Positions 32,601 through 43,199 of a DNA stretch of 64,000 nt are shown piece after piece. Each line of letters opens with the position of its first letter. The stretch's first letter is position 1. The position numbers were made by a program, and so were the translations under genes. The notes under the pieces were generated by a model. It worked only from the letters and a program-made list of their open reading frames with translations. It was not told the DNA's origin and did no database searches. The DNA comes from Ditylenchus dipsaci. Lineage: Eukaryota; Nematoda; Chromadorea; Rhabditida; Anguinidae. The stretch spans positions 62,001 to 126,000 of the forward strand of contig SADC01000207.1 of NCBI GenBank assembly GCA_004194705.1. Reading direction: 5' to 3'.

Positions 32601-35600
32601 TACCGTGAAGCACACAAACCTCACCATAAGAATCCAAGAATAAGACGACAGTGACGCATTTCCAGATCCTTTAACGCCATGTTTTTGAGCTAAGCCTTTG
32701 ATCACAGACGCAAGAGGGGCAACACGATCATCATCTAAAAAAATTAAACTGAAAGGATCATGTTTTTGAACACAAAAGTGAAGGACACTTTTTTAATCCA
32801 AAATATTCAAGAATTTTCTAAGTGCGTTTAAGAATTTAAACGATTGACTAGTCGAGACCAGCGTCGAAGGAGTTAGCCGATTTTCACTGCACTATAAGTT
32901 TCTAATACCTATACTGTATTTTATCTATACTGTATTAAGAATACTGAAAATACAAATAAAAAATAATTTAAAAAAAATTTGAGCATTTTCGGAGCAGGGT
33001 GACGATTTGGGTACTAAATAGTACTTTCGAAGTACTAAATACAGACGAGTCTCGACAATCCGGCACCCCCTAAAGTTCGTTCCCGCCTTGGGTCCGACAC
33101 TTTTTTACCTCGATTTTTATAGTCTGTTGATAAATATGATTCGCCAGTCTGGTCTGAAATATCTCAAGGATTCCGATTTTGCCGGTCGTTTTTTTGAATA
33201 GCGAAATTTTTGCCGTAAAGACCCGCGGGTTGAGGTAAAAAAGTGTTGGACCCAAGGCGGGAACGAACTTTAGGGGGTGCCGGATTATCAAGACTCGACT
33301 GTAGTACCATAAAGTACTAGGGTACTAATTTAGTACTAAATACTCGATATGTGACATATCCCTGCCGCACCAATTTCCTGCCGGGGCCAATTCCCTGCCG
33401 GACAATTCCCTGCCAGACAGTTCCCTGCCGGCGACAATTCCCTGCCGCCCCAATTCCCTGCCGGGAAAATATTGGGATCCCGCTTTTTGAAAAAAATATT
33501 TTTGGAAATCAGGTTTTGGAACCCGAAAAAGTGAAGTAAAAAATTGCTCCAAGTGGAAGACCACTTGGAGCGAATTTCTGTAGATAAATTCAATGTGGAA
33601 GTACCAGGTGGTTCACCTATACAAGCTGAGGATAGATAGTTTATGAGCATGATTCAACAAAAAATGTCTCATACCACCAGAATTCAAACTTTTAACCTCA
33701 CAAATTTCTATAATTGACTGCGGATGAATTCACTGCTATTCGGCAAAAAGTAGGCCAGTGTACATTAATGCTGGCTCGAAAGAGTTCTTTGAGCAACAGG
33801 GTGTTTTATTCGCCGAATATCCTGTCTGTTTTGATAGATTTATTCATATTTGTACGTGGAAATGTTGTATTGTTTTGCTTTATTTTCGTTTATTTCCCCA
33901 CTCTCTAATAATCCCCACCCCTAAAAATCGTCTGTTTGGGTCAACATTTTTATTAGACACCAAAATTTAAGGAAACTCTCAAACAAACATAAAATATCCA
34001 TCTTCATTTAATTTCTCCGATGTTTCATCAGTTCTTTACGGTTGCCCTTCTTTTTCTAGTTCGTCTTCTTCGAGCCTATCTTCTTAAAAAACTTTGCGAC
34101 CGTCCCTTGCCATGTTTTGATCGGTGATGTCGGAGAGCATGTCGAGTCCCTTGGTGCCGATTGATCCTGTTGGCTTAGTCCGACTTTCAAATCAGCCAAA
34201 CAAAAAATGTATGTGTAATTGACAGCCAGTTAGCAACAAGAAATTAATTAGGCCGAGATTGTACTGCTAAATTATGCTCTCACTGAACACGAAAATTGCA
34301 TTAGTTGTAGTGCGCTAAGGCATCCACATAATCACTGATTTAAGCTGGTTAATTATTCTTGCAACTGACGAATCTTTTTTACTGGCGAGTACTGTTGTGA
34401 GTAGTATCATCGTAATCTCCAAATTAGTAGTAGGCTTGGACGCTTGGAATATTGTGCTCCGATTTTTTAAGCGTGGGTTTGACCTGCTATTTTGGTTAGG
34501 TTCAAATTGAATTGCAGCGGTAAAACTGTGAATTTCAACGGTAAATTAATTTTTTTCAACGGTATTTTCAAATTTGCCATAAAACAATGAAATTCAACGG
34601 TAAATTTGTGAAATTCAGCGGTAAATTCATCGTAAAGTCAACTTCACAGTCCGTTGTCTTATTTGTGTATCAAATATAAAGATTTCATCTGAAACAAAAT
34701 TTATGCTTTGCGCCAACTATTTAACCTTGGGGTCATTTCTATGAGGCAACGGACTGTGAAGTTGACTTTACGATAAATTTACCGCTGAATTTCACAAATT
34801 TACCGTTGAATTTCATTGTTTTATGGCAAATTTGAAAATACCGTTGAAAAAAATTAATTTACCGTTGAAATTCACAGTTTTACCGCTGCAATTCACTTAC
34901 AGCCTTTTGGTTATTTGTGTTGCAATTTTTATAAAGTTTTGAACTAAATATTGTAAAAACCAGCAAAATAAAGATTTGATTTATTATCAAAATATTGGTG
35001 CAAATTTTGCTATGACTGATGAAAAGAATGTTGTTTGACTATTGGTTAAATATTAGTTGACAGACCGGCCTTTATCTTCATGCAGCTGGAGCTCCTGGGA
35101 ATCGGTCATTTTAACAGGGATTTGATTAGACGAGAAAAAACAAGCTCGTTGAAAAATGGTTTGCAACAAAAAAAATTAACTAGGCAAAAAAGTCGAACAA
35201 ACACGCATAATGTGCATTTTTTCGTGTTGTGACTACTGAAAATTCAAACGAAATTTACGTTGAAAAATAATCGCCCACCCTGTAATAATCCCCACTCTCT
35301 AATAATCCCCCCACCCCTGAGGAAGGGTTGAAAAATAATCCCCGATGGGATTAATAGAGAATATACGGTATCTGTATGTGTTTTGTAAGCCATAGTACTA
35401 AAATAGTACTAAGTAATAAAATAGTACTTAGTACTAAATAGTACTATTGGTACTAGGTACTAATTTTGTACTGTGTTCTATTTTAGTACTAGGTACTATT
35501 TTAGTACTTAGTACTGTGGTTAAAAAAACACACAGATATGTCGTCTTCTTGTCTTAGAAACTCTTTTTCCTAGTTATTTTATGTTAAAAACAAATAAACA

Positions 35601-38600
35601 TATGTGCAGTGCGTCTTTTTAGCACCGAAACCGCAATAAATCGAAAAAGTACTACGAGTACTGAGTACTAAATTAGTACTAGGTACTAAAATAGTATTTA
35701 GTACTAAATTAGTACCCTAGTACTAATTAGTACTATTTTAGTACTTTCGAGCTTGAGTAAAGAGCTGAACATTTTTTGGTTAGTTATTTTTTAAAGATTT
35801 TTCACCACTTTTTGAGCACCATTACGGTTATGTCAGAAGAATTTTGTTTTAATATAAGGCTGAAGTACAGAATCACTGCGTTAGCTAAAATTTCGCCAAA
35901 TCAACTTTTTTCGATGCTTTAGCACTTGATTCTTCCTTATAGCATGTTTTAAGTGTCGGTCGGCACTTTTAAATAAAAAAAATTTTGTGGCCAAAATTTG
36001 TCCTTTTCCTCCGTCCCTTAAGGTAAACCGCCATTAAAGTGTACGTGGATATTGTAAAAAGATAGAATTTGAACAAAGTTTTGTTAACTGGGGATTGCTG
36101 AAGAGGACGCCTGGGCCTATGAAGGTGGCGCAGGGGGCTTGAAAGCAAGATCCTTAATCATAAATACATGGAGGCCTACTATGCCCAGTGACCAAAACTT
36201 TATTTTGAGCAGCCATCCTTCCTATCGGTCACGAAAGATTATTGATCGGCACTTTTTGGTCAGAATAAAATGTTTCTATTTGTAATTTAAATTTTTTCTA
36301 ATTTTTAAGCCTGCGTAAAAGTTCACTGGTTAATTAAAAGTGAAAAAAAACGCTTACACTGAGAAAAAAGACGAAGAAGGTGTGTGTTGCGAACACTTAC
36401 ATCACTGTCAACGCCTAAGTCAGCAGGCAGAGTATATTGCTTGCTATCTATTGTTATTTCTAATGACATTCTGTAAAAAATAAAACATTTTGTGCACAAG
36501 ATTACAAAAGTTTGACTAAAACATATTTAGCACTCGGACAGTCGATTGGAACAGCTGCTGGAATAGACTCTGAATTCATGCTGAATCCGAATCGGTACAG
36601 CTCGTAAGATTAACATGGGAAATTTCAACTGTGATAACGGTTCCTATGAGGGTTCAGAAGCTGCTGAGCACGAATATCCCAAAATCGAACCTCCGAACTT
36701 AAGTGCATTGCCCTCAAAATGACCAATCTTTGTGACGACTCGTCACATTGAGTTATAAATTTTTTACAGAAATTTTTGCACAAAGACTCTAAACCGCTGT
36801 TAGAATTGAAAAATCACTGTCGAATTTAAAATTCGCTTCCAGACAAAAATCGTTTAAATTTCAAAAAAGGTTTTTTTATCTTGAAGGGAATTGGAAATTT
36901 GATTCCATCATCAAATGACGTTTTAAAATATTTACTGAGTGGCCTGAGTATTCCAGACAATTAGAAAAGCCTAGAACTTTTTTTCAATTTTTTTTGAAAT
37001 TTTTTGTTTTCGGCTGGAATACTTGGGCCACCTAGTATAAAGGATATTTCATCACTTTTGTGCTGGTATTTGTGACATTGGAGGCTCTACCCTGTTTCGT
37101 CCCAAATCGTTTCCGCCGAAAATCGTTTTAGAAAAACGTTAAATTTTTAATTAATTGGTTTGCTACATATGGTTTTTCTAACTAATTTTGTGGACATTCT
37201 TATCTACTAGTCTATACTCAAATTGATGCTAGAGAGCAGAGCTACATTTTGGGCATGAGGTTGTAAATGACCATGTCTGCAATATTTGCTGAAAACCCTA
37301 AAATTTGCGGAGTCCTGGACTTTTTTGAAAACTTTTGGGGTTTTTCAGCAAATATTACAGACATGGTCATATATAACCTTATATGCAAAGTGTAGCCCTG
37401 CTTTCTAGCATCAATTTGAGTATGAACTTGTAAATTAGAATATGCACAAAATTAGTGAGAAAACCCATATGTAGCAAACTAATTAATTAAAAATATAACG
37501 TTTTGGCTATAACGATTTTGGCGGAAACAACTTGGGACGAAACAGGGTAGAGCCACATTGGATAAGCTTAATATTTGGCAAAATCAGTAAACAAATTTTA
37601 CTTTAAAATAGGCGCTGAAGCTTTTATCAACTCGTTCTTTTTCACAATTTCAGTATTATCTAACACTTTTTTAAGCCTTTCAAGCGTATATATTTGCTCT
37701 GATCTTCTTTTTGTAGTTTTTTGCTCATAAGTGCTTGTAATTTGTCTAAATCGTCAGTCTGTTCTCTATCTTCAAAGAGCTTTTTTAATTGATTAAGCTG
37801 CTCTTTTTCTCTTGATCGTAATCTTTATTTTTTCGTTCGTTAGTGATTATAACTAGATCCAAGTCTGAATGTTCATCACCAAAACCATTTTGGGAAGAGC
37901 CAACCATATGCAAGACATAATCTTAAAAATTTGCATCAGGGAGGGGACGGAAAACAAAACAAGTCGGAACGAAAGTTCGAACCGGAAATAAATAAATTTC
38001 AAAACCATGACTAGCATATCGGAAGAAAAGAAAGTGACGGAAGAAAGTCGAAAAATTCCCAAAAGGACACAAATTTTTTCCAAGTTAACTATTTTCTTCC
38101 GAAATTTCCGAATTTTATTTTATTTTTTTTTTCGGAAAAATCAGAATTCTATGCCACCTTATTCCTTATTTGCCTAAAATAACTACTTTATCTTTGTAAT
38201 TTTTTGAAGACTTTGCTTATAAGAAATAGAGTGTGGTAGAAAAAACTCATGATAAAATTTATCTGTAAAAGTTTTTGCAAATCTCGAAAAATCTAAAGTA
38301 TAATTTTAATAAAGATTGCAGTTTTAAACATCTGATAATTTAACAGAGTTATTTTCTGAAGTCGGATAATTTAACAAAGTGATACTTTAAAGTAGAGAAT
38401 TTAACAGAAAAATTGGCAAAACAGCTGGTTTATCGAGGGTTGACAGTATTGCTAAAAGTAAAAAGTGGAGCATTTTGATTGGCCATGGCCCCATTCACCT
38501 TTACGGGTCATTATTTATAGCTTGGTTCTCCTGTTGTTTTTTCTTGAAAACTGCCTTGGTCCGCCCTGTCAGTTGTAGCTATGTTAAACTTAAACCTCGA

Positions 38601-39590
38601 TTTAACGACCCCCAACTCAAGTTCGTTCACACCCAGGGTTCGGCACTTCTTTTAAGCTAATTTTAAAAGCGCTTTGTCAGCTCTGTATCCACAGTCTGGT
38701 CGCGATAATCGCAAGAATTCCGATTTTACCGATGGTTTTTTCGAAAACCCAATGTTTTTGCTTTTAAAAAGCAAAACCTCGATTTAACGACCCCCTTTTT
38801 AAAATTAGAGGGTCGTCAAACCGAGGTTTTGCTTTTTCAAAAGCCAAAAATTCAAGTTTTCGAAAAACGATCTGCAAAATCGGAACTCTCACTATATTTT
38901 CGACCAGACTGTGGAAATAGAAGTGATAAAGCGCTTTTAAAATCAGCTTAAAAAAGTGTCGGATCCTAAGTGGGAAAAAACTTGTGGTGGGGGTCGTCAA
39001 ATCGAGGTTTGACTGTATCGTGATAATGGTTAACATGATTACTTTAAATATTAACACTATTTATACAACAAGGGGGACCAAGGCATTTTTCGAGAAAAAA
39101 TAAACAACAGGGGGGGACCAAACTAAAAATAATGCCCCGTGAAGGTCAATAGGCACGTAGAACAATTTAACAGAAAAATTGGCAAAACAGCTGGTTTATC
39201 GAGAGTTGACAGTATTGCTAAAAGAAAAAGTGGAAAATTTTGATAAAATATTTGGACCCTTGGCCTTTCGATTCCGCCTTTCGATTTCGATCGATTTCCC
39301 TGAGATTAATTTGCAGCTGGCGCTGTCTGTTTTTGAAAAAAAAAACTCTTACCTCCAAACTTTTCTTTAATTATCCTGCAAAGTTCGTTATAGAAAGTTC
39401 GTTTTATTTCAACCGTTTTTGAACTTTGTTTTCTGACTCTATAATAATCTGATATCTGATCATTCAACTGAAAAAAGTTCGGGTGAAAAATAATATTTTG
39501 AAAATTTATCTAACCTTTTTGTTCTGATTTCATTTAATTTTTAAGCCATTGATCTAATATCAAAGTAAAATTTTGTTTAAAATTTTCCAT
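29644..39590 (-). CDS. terminal uridylyltransferase / non-canonical poly(A) polymerase
   Basis: Exons on -: 39467-39353, 37921-37602, 36470-36358, 32734-32625, 32052-31891 (or ending at 31908 at an ACAA|GTAAAA donor), 31799-31748, 29832-29644. The enzyme would add U or A to RNA 3' ends. Nucleotidyltransferase motif: HMVGSSQNGFG then SDLDLVIIT, giving the DxD metal ligands. The strand KASAPILK follows, then RNTHLLRLFSQ-YDDRVAPL, VIKGLAQKHG, LSSYSWILMVIHYLQSG and RVLPVIQE. The last exon has LAIYIEEPFTSFNTAHSVHY, the PAP-associated motif. A candidate start, MENFKQNFTLILDQW, lies at 39590 but meets a stop before the next exon. Exon 37921-37602 needs two single-base frame corrections at A-runs, so either the assembly has indels or the gene is decaying. 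One exon between 31748 and 29832 is not found. Introns are stuffed with transposons. Confidence 0.8.
29834..30560. repeat. palindromic repeat, older arm pair
   Basis: The - strand arm at about 29840-30130 (CTCTGTGATGAGATACAGCC, TGTAGAGGAGGAATAGAGC) is a diverged inverted copy of the + arm that starts near 30490 and continues into the next element. It lies within the unresolved 3' part of the TUTase gene. Confidence 0.5.
30563..31322. repeat. palindromic repeat with a conserved 72-codon open frame in each arm
   Basis: Arms 30563-30832 and 31054-31322 are inverted and nearly identical. Each can encode MKSHSKIALLLLYKMLFTES ... NIGIL with one residue difference. The older copy at 29840-30130 shows a related frame (FERLYLITELEYRKDL). 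Between the arms is half of the hairpin MITE seen at 15312. Whether the frame is translated is unknown. Confidence 0.55.
31340..31620. repeat. GCTCTTGGCT word repeat
   Basis: Diverged words of the type (G/T)CTCTTGGCTC recur about ten times (31345-31420, 31510-31570), with mirrored GATCCAAGAGCAGAGAG near 31580-31600. It looks like a decayed word-array element. Confidence 0.35.
32198..32523. mobile_element. foldback MITE ending in the CCTTGGT motif
   Basis: TTGGTCTCCCTGTTCATTTT on the left is mirrored by CAGAAATGACCAAGGCA on the right. ATATGACTACTTGCCAACGA is mirrored by TGGCAAGAAGTCATA. It lies in the TUTase intron between exons 32625 and 32052. Confidence 0.6.
33040..33306. mobile_element. 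pogo-like MITE (GAGTCTCGACAATCCGGCAC)
   Basis: Left GAGTCTCGACAATCCGGCAC and right GTGCCGGATTATCAAGACTC are mirrored. Inside both ends are AGTTCGTTCCCGCCTTGGG and GTCCGACAC, the core shared with the 8020 and 45138 elements. Confidence 0.6.
33355..33470. repeat. tandem word array CAATTCCCTGCCGG
   Basis: Seven imperfect units of (C/A)AATT(C/T)CCTGCCGG-type sequence separated by short variable spacers. Only this orientation is seen nearby, so it may be half of a word-array element whose other end is lost. Confidence 0.55.
34020..34200 (-). pseudogene. possible transposase carboxy-terminal remnant
   Basis: Read on -, there are short open pieces with coding-like composition (SDITDQNMARDGRKVF, then RLEEDELEKEGQP), separated by stops and lying inside a TE. 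GC content is above the neighbourhood. Family not recognised. Confidence 0.25.
34509..34895. mobile_element. word-array hairpin (TTCAACGGTAAA)
   Basis: Left AATTGCAGCGGTAAAACTGT and right ACAGTTTTACCGCTGCAATT are exact mirrors. AATTCAACGGTAAA-type words recur four to five times per arm. The centre is a diverged loop at about 34670-34740. Confidence 0.7.
37093..37554. mobile_element. hairpin element with 8-bp target duplication
   Basis: Ends GGCTCTACCCTGTTTCGTCC and GGACGAAACAGGGTAGAGCC are exact mirrors. The flanks ACATTGGA (37085-37092 and 37555-37562) are identical. The 462-bp element is a long hairpin centred near 37325. An 8-bp duplication is typical of hAT and some other DDE transposons, so hAT-derived is an inference. 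Confidence 0.75.
38399..39243. repeat. ~78-bp direct repeats flanking a pogo-like MITE
   Basis: TTAACAGAAAAATTGGCAAA...GTTGACAGTATTGCTAAAAG occurs at about 38399-38478 and again at about 39169-39243 with two or three differences. Between the copies lie a pogo-like MITE (38590-39018) and a CCTTGGTCCCC-type fragment (39067-39125). Confidence 0.6.
38590..39018. mobile_element. pogo-like MITE (ACCTCGATTTAACGACCCCC)
   Basis: AACCTCGATTTAACGACCCC at the left and GGTCGTCAAATCGAGGTTTGACTGTA at the right are mirrored. An extra internal pair of the same end sequence at about 38765-38835 indicates a tandem or nested copy. Core AGTTCGTTCACACCCAGGG is shared with the 45138 element. Confidence 0.6.
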
Positions 39591-39811
39591 GTCTTAAAAG
39601 TTGATAAATTTCTCGATATATACTTTTTATGAAAATTTACCGCTCATTGTTTGATAATTTTCCGTAAAAAAAGTTGATAATTGATGATTTAAAAATTTCT
39701 GTTGCAATTCTGGGCTCACATTGTAAGGGTCTTAAACAAATAAAGTTCAAAAATATTTAATAGTTAATCGGACATTGTTGAAATAGTTGAAAAAGGACTT
39801 GTTGCTACAGT

Positions 39812-39900
39812 CGAAGCTCGATTTAACATACACCCGATTTAGCATACAGTTGGTCCACTCGGTCGCCAGGATGTATGTTGAATCGAGCTTTGACTGTATA
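39812..39900. mobile_element. minimal pogo-like MITE (~88 bp)
   Basis: ACAGTCGAAGCTCGATTTAA on the left and TTGAATCGAGCTTTGACTGT on the right are mirrored, with the word CATACA(C/G) mirrored inside. Almost nothing but ends remains. Confidence 0.65.
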
Positions 39901-40154
39901 TGAAAACGGTAATCTTTGACAAAAAACCCTAAATATTATATTCATGACTCCAATTAAAAAAAGATCATAAAGTCAGAAGCCAGGTTTAAAAATATCTTAG
40001 AAATATGTGTCAAAGAATGGTCGTTTTTTTCATTAGGCAATGTAAACAAAAACTTACTTGGTATTTCGTTGAAATGTACAAGCAGAATTTTTTTCCTAAT
40101 TCTTCTAATTGACTCTTGCTTTTTTCTGAAAATTGGGTTTTTAATTGGGCAAAT

Positions 40155-41328
40155 ACCGTATTCTCTCTATTATTCACACATTCTCTGAAAAACCCACACT
40201 CTCTAATAAACTCACAGTCTTTAATAATTTAACGTATCCGTCAACGCATTGCCGATCGTAATTTATTCGTGATTTGACCTCCATGTAATCCTTTCAAATA
40301 TAGAAGTTAGGTTGGGATTCTACCAGTGGCGCCAATTGCAATAACGTAAAAAAATTAAAAGTTCATGAAGAGACACAACTTTGCTTCACGCTGAGGCACC
40401 GCCGTCTGTCAGAAAGCGCCACTCGACTACTTTCTAAAATTGTCCAGTGCATCAAGTACGTGGCCAGGATAAGGGAGAACTACAGGTGTAATAACATCTA
40501 CGCCTGCGATGAGACTGCGGTTTGGCTGAATGCGAGCGGTGGGAAGACTGTTGAGGAGGGGTGGCGCTAAAAGAGGTAGGCTTTACAATGATTATTGACC
40601 GTTATTGAGACTATTTTCATTTTCATTTCTTGCAATGGAGAACGACAAGCAAAGAGTCACTGTGATGCTGACGGCGAAAAGTGATGGCAAGAAAATAAAA
40701 TCTCTGGTGCTACTTCCGCAAGTGCGTCTCGACAAAAACATCGTCGAGCAATTCAGTCAAAAGATGTTCCTCGCCTGGGAAGGCAAGATTTGGATGAAAG
40801 ATTCTCGCATGGAAGCTCTATTAGATAATCTCATTGTCGATTAGTTCAGGGGTTTTTTAGCTTTATTTTAGCTTTACATCGAAGTTAATAATTTTTTCAG
40901 CATGCGGTCTGACTAATGCTAGCGATGGAAGCGAAGATAATTTCATCCACTGATGAATAGACTCCGAAGACTCCAATGAATAGACTCCAAACTCCGAGAT
41001 AGGCGCACGGCCCTATCTCGGAAGGCTTGGAGATGCTAAAAGAAGAGCGGGCCATAAAAACTGTGGCAGAGATGTCAGAAGAATAGGATGTGAAAGTGAT
41101 GAAGACCACCTGAGCGCGAAGGATAAAGTTACTGAGAATCAAGAGCTGTTTGAGATGCGATGGGGTTTTTTGGGGAAAATAAATAATGCTCGGTCTGATT
41201 CGGTTGTTTTATGATTTTTAGAAGCAAGGGATGATCGAAAAAAAATCCCACACTCTCTAATAATCCCACACCCTTGCAGATGATTCAAAAATAATTCCAC
41301 ATGTGGAACTAATAAAGAGAATACGGTA
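40155..41328. mobile_element. pogo-like transposon of the ACCGTATTCTCTCT family carrying transposase
   Basis: The left end is ACCGTATTCTCTCTATTATT (from about 40156) with CACTCTCTAATAAACTCACA. The right end is CTCTCTAATAATCCCACACC through TTCCACATGTGGAACTAATA to AAAGAGAATACGGT. The transposase remnant at 40430-41150 lies between. This is the copy that connects the short MITEs of the family to a DDE enzyme. Confidence 0.7.
40430..41150 (+). pseudogene. pogo/Tigger-like DDE transposase, decayed
   Basis: Open pieces in order are NIYACDETAVWLNASGGKTV (about 40486-40545; the DET is the first catalytic Asp of pogo-like DDE domains), then after a possible intron KQRVTVMLTAKSDGKKIKSL and KIWMKDSRMEALLDNLIVD (40627-40844, ending in a stop), then after a TTTTTTCAG acceptor ACGLTNASDGSEDNFIH (about 40902-40955) followed by stops. 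The order DETxVW, RVTVMLTxxxDG, W(M)xxxxMExxLD, ACGLT...DGSED is that of Tigger/pogo transposases. The amino-terminal DNA-binding part is missing. Confidence 0.75.
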
Positions 41329-42047
41329 ACCTAATTTTCTGGTTTCTCGACTTTAATTTGATGAGAAAATCTGCTGTTTTTAAAAAAGTTCTGCGCAAAA
41401 ATTTATTTCGAATCACGATGGAGCATCATTGTGTTCAGTCGAAAATTCAAAATTTAAAAGACGTTGTTTTCTAATTTTGCAGTAGTCAATAAGGAATTTT
41501 GTTAACTCAATATTTCGGATTTTTTTTCGAGTCTTTATTGGTTTTCAAAGTGTTTTAAGTAATTTTGACACGAGTCATCCCGAGCCCTGCAAAGAAAATT
41601 TTGAAAAATTGGCTTTTTGAAAAATCGGTTGTCTGACGTTTTAAATTTTTGGGGTTTATTTCAATTCATGGTAATTATTATCGATACCTTTATCGCTGAA
41701 CGACGACCTAGGTTTCATTATTCGCGAAATTCGTAGCTCTTTTGGACTGTAGTGAAATATTTTAAAAGTGAAAAAAATTCCTGCAGGGAAACGCTTCTAG
41801 AGTCAAAGTAACAATTTCACTTGAAAATTTTTGGCGCCTAAATAGGTTTTGCAGAAAATTCTTTGACTCGTGCAAACTTTCTGAACATACTGTGAGATAG
41901 TCTTATTGTAAGGTGGGGGCAAGGGTGGTTGGACAAAACCCCCTTGTTAACCAAAAGTCATATAAACATGACTTAATCCAACAAATAACCGAAACAACTA
42001 ATTTGAATTCGCGCCAAATATTGGCATGACATCACCCCACAAGGGGT

Positions 42048-43172
42048 ACATGACAATTTTCCGCCGACAATTTTCCGCCGACAATTTTCCGCCGTCAATT
42101 TTCCGCCGCGACAATTTTCCGCGACAATTTTCCGCCGTCAATTTTCCGCCGCGACAATTTTCCGCCGACAATTTTCCGCCGCTGTAATTTTAGTGTCTGT
42201 TTTCAAGGCGGTGGTGAATCCACCAGTGGTAAATATACCCTCCCGGTTTGAGGTTACAGGTTCAAATACTGGTGGTAGCCGACATTATATTTTCTTGAAT
42301 AACAGTCATAAGTCAACTAGTAAGCCTGAGGGGTGTGGGTAGAAAAACACCCTATTGCCTTCTCTAAATGGGTATCCACCTCCAAAACCCAAAATTTCGT
42401 TTTAGGTGTAAGAAATTAATATTTTTGTACCTTTACCAGAATCATGTCTTAAAGTTTATAATGCTAAAACAGAGTCTTTAACTTTTGCATTGGGAAGCCA
42501 AGGTAAACATTTATATAAAAGTATTCTAACCACGTTTTGATCACTGGAGTTGGGCAGAAAGATTTTTTATATACATTTTTAATCATGTTTAAGGTAAGTG
42601 AGTGCGCGCATCTCTGACCATCCAAGCCCCCCACTGATAGTTGGGATTTTACCCGATATAGGGTTTTTGGAAACATATAAAAAAGTTGATATAGGGGGCA
42701 TATCCAAGTAGCGCCAAATAATTTTACACTGAATGGACGACCACCTGGTTTTGGTTGGTGCATGTATTATCCAGTAGGATTGAGGCTGGATTCGAGGCTT
42801 GATTGAAGCTAGAAATTTAAAAATCGGCTAGAATGATCGTGAAGCATAGTATTTTTCAAAATATAGTACTGGCGGACTATACGGGTTAATAATCGGACAT
42901 TTTTTTTAGATAGTCGAACCGCACTCTGAGTCCCATTCTAGGTGGATTAGTATCATCATAATATCTTGTCTATGCTGACGCAAAGATTGTCGTGCAGAGA
43001 TTACGCATAATTTAAAAAGAGAAACTGAAATTATGGCAGCGGAAAATTGACGGCGGAAAATTGGTCGGCGAAAATTTGTCGGCGGAAAATTGGTCGGCGG
43101 AAAATTTGTCGGCGGAAAATTGTCGGCGGAAAATTGTCGGCGGAAAATTGACGGCGGAAAATTGACCGGTAC
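42048..43172. mobile_element. word-array element (CAATTTTCCGCCG)
   Basis: The left array (42050-42182) has ten units of CAATTTTCCGCCG with GA, GT or GCGA spacers. The right array (43030-43168) has ten units of the complement CGGCGGAAAATTG. The interior carries a tRNA-like segment near 42207-42282 (box B GGTTCAAATAC at 42259-42269) and a fragment of the 49383 foldback family at 42590-42720. No transposase is seen. Confidence 0.75.
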
Positions 43173-43199
43173 CGCCCCAAAGCGCTTCAAACGCTTACA

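Larger units (their letters stand above)
33000..35760. mobile_element. composite element with AGTACTA arrays at both ends
   Basis: The left flank (33008-33345) and right flank (35390-35750) are runs of the word AGTACTA(A/G)(A/G)TA in both orientations. Inside are a pogo-like MITE (33040-33306), a CAATTCCCTGCCGG array (33355-33470), a hairpin (34509-34895) and an AATAATCCCC-word element end (35282-35371). It fills most of the TUTase intron between exons 36358 and 32734. Confidence 0.5.

Noticed and set aside
33351..33650. PCRT/AGN repeat peptides on both strands
   Set aside because: By-products of the CAATTCCCTGCCGG array, open in several frames at once.
36510..36600. + strand stretch reading LALGQSIGTAAGIDSEFMLN, resembling an FAD-enzyme segment
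   Set aside because: No linked exons, no consistent acceptor, and it abuts the TUTase exon on the other strand; probably chance.
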